From positions 1-14,497 of the forward strand of contig JAJRWJ010000425.1 in assembly GCA_024276805.1 (NCBI GenBank): a DNA stretch of 14,497 bases, written 5' to 3'. Shown in pieces: positions 1 through 5,094 of the stretch (its first letter is position 1; every line of letters starts with the position of its first letter). The stretch comes from Gammaproteobacteria bacterium (GTDB lineage: Bacteria > Pseudomonadota > Gammaproteobacteria > Methylococcales > Methylomonadaceae). Made by a program: the position numbers and the translations under genes. Under the pieces are notes generated by a model. That model searched no databases. It was not told the origin of the DNA and saw nothing but the letters and a program-made list of their open reading frames with translations.

Positions 1-579
1 AAATTCCGTATCCAGGTCGTCCTGTTCAGGGAGATCCTGATATTGAAACTCCGTGCCGACGACGTTGTTTTCCCAGCGTTCGAAGACGTCCAGAATATCT
101 GTTCCGGAAAAGGCGCGTTGCTGTTCCAGAACGCTGAGCATTTCCGTGCGGTTTTGCCGGGCGGAAAGCAGTTCCTTGCGTTTTTTCAGATCCTGCAGTT
201 TGATCTGGATATTTTCCAGGTCGTCTTTCACTTTGGCTGTCATATCCTGCGTTTCCTGCAGCTGCTTTTCCAGTCGCTTGATTTGTCTGCGAGCCTGCTG
301 AACCCTTTTCGCACAAGCCAGGGCGCGTTGCTCATCAGTTGCCCTGACTGCAACGGCCCTGCCGGACCAGAGTTCGGCCTGTTCCTGGCTGGAATCGAGT
401 TTTTGCTGCAGGTCTTTTTGCAGGGACTGCAGATGGCGCAGGTGGATGCTGGTTTTTGCTCCGATCGACTGTAAATCCTTGATAGCCGCGCCGGCCAGCG
501 CTTCGTGATTTTCCAGATGATCCGCGGCGGTATCGATCTGGCTTTTTACACTGACGAATAATCGTTTGAAAGTTTTCAT
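1..579 (-). CDS. pspA: PspA/IM30-family phage-shock protein, 3' end cut by window edge
   Basis: Reading leftward from the ATG at 577-579, 193 codons stay open to the window edge; family members are usually about 220-230 residues, so most of the protein is visible. It begins MKTFKRLFVSVKSQID and continues as an almost uninterrupted charged, Gln/Lys/Glu-rich helical protein with no signal peptide or TM segment, as expected for the PspA/IM30 coiled-coil hairpin. The N-terminal amphipathic-type helix is followed by the pattern DHLENHEALAGAAIKDL, typical of the YjfJ-like branch of the family rather than E. coli PspA itself. PspA proteins bind stressed inner membrane and, in enterobacteria, hold the sigma-54 activator inactive. 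A GGAG ribosome site (587-590) lies 7 nt before the start. The gene is preceded by a sigma-54 promoter and is divergent from a sigma-54 activator, which supports a stress-induced role. Family call is firm; subtype is inferred. Confidence 0.88.
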   Translation of the reverse strand, partial: MKTFKRLFVSVKSQIDTAADHLENHEALAGAAIKDLQSIGAKTSIHLRHLQSLQKDLQQKLDSSQEQAELWSGRAVAVRATDEQRALACAKRVQQARRQIKRLEKQLQETQDMTAKVKDDLENIQIKLQDLKKRKELLSARQNRTEMLSVLEQQRAFSGTDILDVFERWENNVVGTEFQYQDLPEQDDLDTEF

Positions 580-620
580 GGTTTTGCTCCGGTAGATTAA
601 TGCATACGAGTGGATCTAGA

Positions 621-635
621 GCAAAACCCGGGCCA
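621..635 (-). promoter_or_regulatory. Sigma-54 (-24/-12) promoter for pspA
   Basis: On the minus strand this reads TGGCCCG-GGTT-TTGC. The invariant GG and GC are separated by exactly 10 bases, matching the consensus TGGCACG-N4-TTGC at all but one position. The predicted transcription start is near 610, about 30 nt before the pspA ATG. Confidence 0.85.
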
Positions 636-647
636 ACAAATTTAAAC

Positions 648-675
648 TTGATAAATCAATTGGTTAAATTATATT
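648..675 (+). promoter_or_regulatory. Probable sigma-70 promoter of the sigma-54 activator gene
   Basis: TTGATA (648-653) and TATATT (670-675) are separated by 16 bp in an AT-rich stretch, with the expected start near 682. It overlaps the IHF consensus and lies just upstream of the ATGT/ACAT dyads, so binding there could repress the activator's own transcription, as PspF does in E. coli. The regulatory link is inferred. Confidence 0.5.
654..666 (+). promoter_or_regulatory. IHF-binding consensus between enhancer and sigma-54 promoter
   Basis: AATCAATTGGTTA fits the IHF consensus WATCAANNNNTTR at every constrained position. It sits at about -44 to -56 relative to the predicted pspA start, between the -24/-12 element and the distal dyads. 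This is where DNA bending helps an activator loop to sigma-54 RNA polymerase, and E. coli pspA also uses IHF. Confidence 0.6.
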
Positions 676-708
676 GTTGGTTTAGGAAATTCAGGCTATA
701 TTCATTCT

Positions 709-742
709 ATGTCGACATGACAATCATAAAATGTACAAACAT
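709..742. promoter_or_regulatory. Candidate upstream activator sites (two ATGT/ACAT dyads)
   Basis: A perfect 10-bp palindrome, ATGTCGACAT (709-718), is followed by a second dyad, ATGT-N4-ACAT (731-742). Their centres are 23 bp apart, about two helical turns. They lie around -100 to -130 from the predicted pspA start, the usual range for sigma-54 enhancers. The first covers the alternative ATG at 717 and the second abuts the ATG at 741, which favours 741 as the real start. Identity of the binding protein is inferred. Confidence 0.45.
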
Positions 743-2213
743 GAATAAATCACTTTCCCATGATCAACGCTGTTTCATCCAGCGGGTTGCCGAAACCGCC
801 TTCGTCAATCCCTTCAGTGACCATTTCGAAACGCTGGAAGACCGCCTGCTTCCAGATTCCGTTGGCAATGCAACGGAGGAACAGCGACTGACGATACTGC
901 TGGATGTCCTGACACGGCATTTCCAGCCACTACTGCAGCAGGGCGGGCTGAACAGCAAGGCATGCCGTGACGCTGACCGGAAGACTGTAATGATCAGTCT
1001 GCTCTATTTCCTGTATCGCCGCTATCAGCTGCGCTTCGACCAGTTTATCCAGGATCAGCTGCTGGCGGCTGGCGACATGGTGCGGCTGCCCTTCGCCGAT
1101 GTGCTGATCGATGATCTCATTGGCATGGGCTTGGATCTACAGCGTGTCGGTAAATATATCGCGCTATTTTTTCAGCTGCGCAGGGGCTACTATTTCATCA
1201 GTCATGGCCTCCATGGGCACTCGCCATCGATGGTGCGGTTGAGAATGCATCTGTGGAACAATATCTTTACCTTCAAGCCGGATTGGTATCTGGACTTTTT
1301 CTGTCAGCAGATGGAAGATTTTTCCACACTGCTGCTGGGCGCGACCGGCACCGGGAAAAGTATGATCGCCCAGGCTATCGGCAGTTCCGGGTTCATTCCC
1401 TTCGATCTGGAAAAACGTAAATTCAGGGAAAGTTTTACCAAGGCCTATCAGGCGATCAATTTGTCCCAATATCCAGCCAGCCTGCTGGAATCTGAATTGT
1501 TTGGCCATAGAAAGGGGGCTTTCACCGGCGCCATCGATAGCCACCAGGGTCTGTTCGCCCGCTGCAGCAGCCATGGTGCAGTCTTTATCGATGAAATTGG
1601 CGATATCGACCTGCCCACCCAGGTGAAATTGCTGACGGTGTTGCAGGAGCGCACTTTTTGTCCGGTGGGCAGTCATGAGCAGCAACGTTTTCAGGGGCGT
1701 GTCATCGCCGCCACCAACCGGGATATCGAGCGGCTCAGAAGCACTGGACAGTTTCGTAACGACCTGTACTACCGGCTGTGTACCGATGTCATCACCGTTC
1801 CCTCCCTGCAGCAACGCCTGCAGGAACAACCGGAGGAATTGTCGTTGCTGATCGGGCGGATCCTGTCCAGAATCGCCCCGGCTGGAGACAAGGAGCTGCA
1901 GAATCGGATTGTCCGCATAATCCGCCGTTCCCTGCCACGGAATTATGCCTGGCCCGGGAATGTCCGGGAGTTGGAGCAGCGCATCCGGCATGTCTGTCTG
2001 ACTGGCGAGGCCGTCTTCGACAAACATGATACCGCTTCACGGGGTTTCGGTCAGACAGAGGAATCCTGGTGGACAGGCCAGCCATCGGCCCGGCAGCTGC
2101 TGCAGAATTATTGCCGGCATCTCTATGCCCGGGAAGGCAGCTATGAAGCGGTTGCCAGAATCACCGGGCTGGATCGGCGCACCGTGAAAAAAAATTTGCT
2201 GCTGGAGGGATGA
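741..2213 (+). CDS. Sigma-54-dependent transcriptional activator (AAA+ and Fis-type HTH), likely regulator of pspA
   Basis: From the ATG at 741 the protein is 490 residues. The AAA+ domain has Walker A GATGTGKS (about 200-207), the sigma-54 contact loop GAFTGA (259-264) within ESELFGHRKGAFTGA, Walker B AVFIDE (280-285) and the later AATNRD and FRNDLYYRL motifs. The C-terminus ends in a Fis-like helix-turn-helix (AVARITGLDRRTVKKNL). Unlike E. coli PspF, which starts directly with the AAA+ domain, about 195 N-terminal residues precede Walker A. They resemble no receiver, GAF or PAS domain I recognise and hold a conserved-looking segment, FFQLRRGYYFISHGLHGHSP, before the ATPase. The frame opens further upstream (ATG at 600 and 717), but those starts lie within or before the promoter elements and the upstream sequence is AT-rich and non-coding in character. 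No strong ribosome site precedes 741. Position opposite the sigma-54 promoter makes pspA the obvious target. Confidence 0.87.
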   Translation: MNKSLSHDQRCFIQRVAETAFVNPFSDHFETLEDRLLPDSVGNATEEQRLTILLDVLTRHFQPLLQQGGLNSKACRDADRKTVMISLLYFLYRRYQLRFDQFIQDQLLAAGDMVRLPFADVLIDDLIGMGLDLQRVGKYIALFFQLRRGYYFISHGLHGHSPSMVRLRMHLWNNIFTFKPDWYLDFFCQQMEDFSTLLLGATGTGKSMIAQAIGSSGFIPFDLEKRKFRESFTKAYQAINLSQYPASLLESELFGHRKGAFTGAIDSHQGLFARCSSHGAVFIDEIGDIDLPTQVKLLTVLQERTFCPVGSHEQQRFQGRVIAATNRDIERLRSTGQFRNDLYYRLCTDVITVPSLQQRLQEQPEELSLLIGRILSRIAPAGDKELQNRIVRIIRRSLPRNYAWPGNVRELEQRIRHVCLTGEAVFDKHDTASRGFGQTEESWWTGQPSARQLLQNYCRHLYAREGSYEAVARITGLDRRTVKKNLLLEG

Positions 2214-2223
2214 ATGCCCGGTT

Positions 2224-3561
2224 ATGATGTTGCTCATGCAATTGCCTGCTAAGTCCCGTTTCAATCACCGGCAGATTCTGCGCCTTGCCGGGCCAATGAT
2301 TATCGCCAATATTTCCACGCCGCTGCTGGGGCTGGTGGATACTGCGGTAATGGGGCATCTGGACAGCCCGCGCTTTCTTGGTGGCGTGGCGCTGGGCGGG
2401 CTGATCTTTGGTTTCATCTACTGGGGGTTCGGTTTTCTGCGCATGGGCACCACCGGCCTGACCGCGCAGGCCCTGGGCACCCAGGAGGGCAGCGAGAGCA
2501 AATGCATTCTGGCGCGGGCCTTGCTCGTCGCCCTGCTGCTTGCGGCACTGATATTGCTTCTGCAGCAGCCGATCGCCAGCATCAGTTTCTGGATGATTGC
2601 CAGCGACCCGGTGACTGAAGGGCTGGCGCAGGAGTATTTTGCCGTGCGTATCTGGAGCGCACCGGCGACGCTGGGCAATTATGTGTTGCTGGGCTGGTTT
2701 CTGGGGTTGCAGAAAGTAAATTATTCGCTGCTGATGGTGGTGCTGGGCAACCTGGCCAATATGCTCCTGGACCTGCTGTTCGTGGTGCAACTGCAGATGG
2801 CTGTCGAAGGCGTGGCGCTGGCATCGGTTGCGGCGGAATATCTGGCTTTTCTGACCGGCATTGGGCTGATGGCCCTGCAGCTACGACAACTGCCCGGCCG
2901 CCTGCGGATGACCCGGGTGATTGAATTGTCCGGTCTGCGAAAACTGCTTGCCATCAACGGCGACATTTTCCTTCGCACACTCTGTCTGATCTTTGTCTTT
3001 GCTTTTTTCACCACGCAGAGCGCAACCCAGGGAGAGCTGATCCTGGCCGCCAATACGGTGCTGCTCAATTTCCAGATGTTCATGGCATTCGCCCTGGACG
3101 GCTTCGCCCATGCCGCGGAAGCCGTAGTGGGGCGTGCCGTGGGAGCAAGGGACAGGAAGCTGTTCAGGATCTCCGTGGCCACTGCCACGCTGTGGTCCGC
3201 CGTCGTGGCGCTGGTTTTTTCCCTGTGCTATGGACTGTTCGGTGTGGTTGTCGTGCAAATGCTGACTGACATCGAAGCGGTGCGTCGGATCGCCTATGCC
3301 TATCTACCCTGGGTCATGGTGTTGCCGGTCCTTTCCGTGTGGTGCTTTTTGCTGGACGGGATTTTTATCGGGGCGACCCTGACCCGGGAAATGCGCAACA
3401 CCATGCTGTTCGCCACGCTGATCTGTTTTCTGCCGGCCTGGTATTTCAGCATTCCCCTGGGCAATCATGGCCTGTGGTTGGCCATGTCGGTTTTTTTTCT
3501 GGCCCGCGGTGTTTCCATGGCCGTGGTGTTCAGGCGCTTCTGGAGAAAAATCTGTTGCTGA
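2224..3561 (+). CDS. dinF: MATE-family multidrug/cation antiporter, DinF-like
   Basis: The 445-residue inner-membrane protein shows about twelve hydrophobic segments in two halves. Early motifs are characteristic of the DinF branch of MATE transporters: ILRLAGPMIIANISTPLLGL, VDTAVMGHL, and GFLRMGTTGLTAQALG. The second half carries ALDGFAHAAEAVVGRAVGAR, also a DinF signature. Family members export cationic drugs or organic compounds in exchange for sodium ions or protons. The gene starts 10 bp after the activator's stop, so the two are probably co-transcribed. An alternative start is the ATG at 2236. GGAGGG near 2205 is far from 2224 and no better ribosome site is visible. There is no lexA gene nearby, unlike E. 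coli dinF. The substrate cannot be told from sequence. Confidence 0.87.
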   Translation: MMLLMQLPAKSRFNHRQILRLAGPMIIANISTPLLGLVDTAVMGHLDSPRFLGGVALGGLIFGFIYWGFGFLRMGTTGLTAQALGTQEGSESKCILARALLVALLLAALILLLQQPIASISFWMIASDPVTEGLAQEYFAVRIWSAPATLGNYVLLGWFLGLQKVNYSLLMVVLGNLANMLLDLLFVVQLQMAVEGVALASVAAEYLAFLTGIGLMALQLRQLPGRLRMTRVIELSGLRKLLAINGDIFLRTLCLIFVFAFFTTQSATQGELILAANTVLLNFQMFMAFALDGFAHAAEAVVGRAVGARDRKLFRISVATATLWSAVVALVFSLCYGLFGVVVVQMLTDIEAVRRIAYAYLPWVMVLPVLSVWCFLLDGIFIGATLTREMRNTMLFATLICFLPAWYFSIPLGNHGLWLAMSVFFLARGVSMAVVFRRFWRKICC

Positions 3562-3691
3562 ATCCAGCGGACTTGCAAATGAAAGCGGGGGACATGACTG
3601 GAATTTTTAAAATTCGTCCATATATCCTCTCTGCCCAGTCTGGTTTGCAGGACGCCTTGGCGCAGGGAAATGGCATCTGACAGGAAGCGAT

Positions 3692-3717
3692 GTTTGCAAT
3701 TGCAAACAGGGTATAAT
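3692..3717 (+). promoter_or_regulatory. 16-bp perfect palindrome followed by a TATAAT -10 box
   Basis: GTTTGCAATTGCAAAC (3692-3707) is fully self-complementary. It ends 4 bp before a consensus TATAAT (3712-3717). No good -35 lies at 16-18 bp, so the promoter would be weak or activator-dependent, and the palindrome is placed where an operator would act. Predicted transcription would begin near 3724, at the first base pairs of the hairpin element. Promoter function is inferred. Confidence 0.4.
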
Positions 3718-3722
3718 TAGAG

Positions 3723-3872
3723 TCTGCAAACACCCGCCCATGGGATGTTTGTAGAAGGAAAACAGCCAATGCGATGGGCTGTGTAATGCATAATCCATGG
3801 CTGGTGGCCATCGATTATGCCGGCACATCCTTGTGCCGGATCAGTTTCCGTCGTTTATAGACAGAAACTGAT
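3723..3872 (+). repeat. Structured multi-hairpin intergenic element, copy A
   Basis: Five successive inverted repeats can be read. TCTGCAAACA/TGTTTGTAGA is at 3723-3755 with one G-U pair. ACAGCC/GGCTGT is at 3762-3782. GCATAATC-C-ATGGC pairs with GCCAT-C-GATTATGC at 3788-3820. CCGGCACA/TGTGCCGG is at 3820-3839 with a TCCT loop. ATCAGTTTC/GAAACTGAT is at 3840-3872 with an inner GTC/GAC. A diverged copy lies at 13794-13925 on the other strand. The two share CATGGGATGTTTGTA (3739-3753), the GCCGGCAC...GTGCCGGAT hairpin, and the final GTC-NTTTNNA-GAC loop. It may be a structured RNA, a leader, or a non-autonomous repeat. It ends about 97 bp before the gene at 3969. Confidence 0.6.
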
Positions 3873-3968
3873 TACCCAGATGCACTGGAAAACGCTTTTA
3901 GAAGTTCCAGTCGCCATTTCGCATAAGATTTGCAACAATATTCCTCACCTTGATTTTGGAGATGATGC

Positions 3969-4337
3969 ATGAAACAGATTTTCTTTGTTGTGATGTTGCT
4001 GGCAGGCTGGAACGTTTATGCCGCCGATGCCGGCGCTGAACAATGGCATTCCACCACGCTTTCCGATACCACGATCAAAAATATCCAGGGCGCCAAATAC
4101 CGCTATTTGCATTGCATCGGCAGGGAAACGGAAAAACACCTGGCCGGCAACATGGACAGCCGTGCCGCGACCGACCTGATACTCAAGCAGTGCGAGCAGC
4201 CTCTGGCCAATATCCGCGAAGTGTTCAAGCAGGAAAAGGTGCCCGACGGCATTGCCGACCGCTACCTGAAGAAGACGCGCACCCAGACCGCGCGCAAGGT
4301 GCTGGAGCAAATGATGTATTCCGCGGCATCCCGTTAA
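3969..4337 (+). CDS. Small secreted (periplasmic) protein of unknown function
   Basis: The 122-residue product starts with a clear Sec signal peptide: MKQ, a hydrophobic core (IFFVVMLLAGW) and a probable cleavage after VYA, leaving a mature protein of about 100 residues. The mature part is helical and charged, with two cysteines (in YLHCIG and LKQCEQ) that could form a periplasmic disulfide. There is no lipobox, so it is not a lipoprotein. A GGAG ribosome site lies 8 nt before the ATG. It precedes the DUF2760/Hsp70 operon by 97 bp and follows the hairpin element, but membership in that operon is uncertain because inverted repeats separate them. I do not recognise the family. Confidence 0.75.
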   Translation: MKQIFFVVMLLAGWNVYAADAGAEQWHSTTLSDTTIKNIQGAKYRYLHCIGRETEKHLAGNMDSRAATDLILKQCEQPLANIREVFKQEKVPDGIADRYLKKTRTQTARKVLEQMMYSAASR

Positions 4338-4338
4338 T

Positions 4339-4352
4339 GGCAGCATGCTGCC
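4339..4352. repeat. 14-bp perfect palindrome just after the stop codon
   Basis: GGCAGCATGCTGCC begins two bases after the TAA of the small secreted gene. It is GC-rich and able to form a short hairpin but has no following T run, so it is not a standard intrinsic terminator. It may slow or protect the 3' end of the transcript. Confidence 0.35.
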
Positions 4353-4381
4353 GGGCGGTATTGCGGCATTCGTGCAGCAGG

Positions 4382-4397
4382 ATTCAGTATTCTGAAT
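4382..4397. promoter_or_regulatory. Dyad ATTCAG-TATT-CTGAAT ahead of the DUF2760/Hsp70 operon
   Basis: A perfect 6-bp inverted repeat with a 4-bp centre lies 37 bp before the DUF2760 start, in the only gap upstream of the operon. Its place suggests an operator. No clear sigma-70 or heat-shock (sigma-32) promoter could be assigned around it. Confidence 0.3.
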
Positions 4398-4434
4398 ATG
4401 CTGTAGACATTCCCTTTATTCAAACAACAAACCC

Positions 4435-5094
4435 ATGAAAACCCCTATGAGTTACGATTTGTCGTTGATCCCGACGACTCTGGATGCATTCCATATTTAT
4501 CTGGCTGGCGCCGTTGTCGTGCTGGCGCTGCTGTTGATTGTTTTGCTGTTGGCCATGCTGTTCAGCCTGATGCGCAAATTGAAAAGGGCCGGTGAGGAAA
4601 AGCCGCGGCAGGCCGTTGCCACTGCCCAGCCGGAAGTCAAAATCGTGGAAAAAATCGTTGAAGTGGAAAAGGTGGTTCCGGCTCCAGCGCCGGAGCCGGT
4701 AATACTCAAGGAGGCGACGCCGGATGCGGCATTACAGCTGCTCAGCCTGCTGCAGAAAGAGGCCCGCTTCATCGATTTCGTCGAAGAGGACGTCGCCGCA
4801 TACAGTGATGTCGAAATCGGCGCGGCGGCCCGTGTCGTGCATGACGGCTGTCGCAAGGTGCTCGCCGAGCACTTCACCCTGGAACCGATTCGTCAGGAGC
4901 AGGAAAACAGCAAGATCACCCTGCCGAAGGGCTTCGATGCCAAGGCAGTGCGGCTGACCGGCAATATCATCGGCGGGGCGCCTTTTACCGGCACGCTGGT
5001 GCACAAGGGTTGGCAGGTGACCGATGTCCGGTTGCCCAAACTGACCGAAGGCCATAATGCAAATATTATCGCTCCTGCAGAGGTGGAATTATGA
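4435..5094 (+). CDS. DUF2760-family membrane-anchored protein of an Hsp70 operon
   Basis: The 219-residue protein has a single TM segment near the N-terminus (about residues 20-45, hydrophobic run ending in LFSLMRKLKR). A Pro/Ala/Val/Glu-rich linker follows, with the repeat-like KIVEKIVEVEKVVPAPAP. The C-terminal domain matches what I know of DUF2760: LQLLSLLQKEARFIDFVEED, VHDGCRKVLAEHF, and PFTGTLVHKGWQVTDVRLPK. Basic residues after the TM put the domain in the cytoplasm. The family's function is unknown; it is commonly found next to Hsp70-like genes, as here. Its stop overlaps the next start as ATGA (5091-5094), so translation is probably coupled. The ATG at 4447 is an alternative start; neither has a strong ribosome site. 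I infer it tethers the downstream Hsp70s, or a client, to the inner membrane. Confidence 0.82.
   Translation: MKTPMSYDLSLIPTTLDAFHIYLAGAVVVLALLLIVLLLAMLFSLMRKLKRAGEEKPRQAVATAQPEVKIVEKIVEVEKVVPAPAPEPVILKEATPDAALQLLSLLQKEARFIDFVEEDVAAYSDVEIGAAARVVHDGCRKVLAEHFTLEPIRQEQENSKITLPKGFDAKAVRLTGNIIGGAPFTGTLVHKGWQVTDVRLPKLTEGHNANIIAPAEVEL

Larger units (their letters stand above)
3562..3968. other. 407-bp intergenic region with palindromes and structured element
   Basis: No convincing coding frame exists here on either strand. It holds an AT-rich dyad, GAATTTT-T-AAAATTC (3601-3615), the 16-bp palindrome and TATAAT box listed separately, the multi-hairpin element at 3723-3872, and a further inverted repeat, ACTGGAA/TTCCAGT, starting near 3884. 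The last lines lead to a GGAG ribosome site before the gene at 3969. Confidence 0.7.

Noticed and set aside
600..740. Extending the sigma-54 activator to an upstream ATG at 600 or 717
   Set aside because: This stretch carries the pspA sigma-54 promoter, the IHF site and the activator's own promoter, and its AT-rich translation does not resemble a domain; 741 fits the control region better.
3838..3872. CRISPR-like repeats in the 3562-3968 gap
   Set aside because: The inverted repeats differ from each other and there are no regular direct repeats with spacers.
4338..4434. Heat-shock (sigma-32) promoter before the DUF2760/Hsp70 operon
   Set aside because: No CTTGAAA/CCCCAT-like pair at the right spacing was found.
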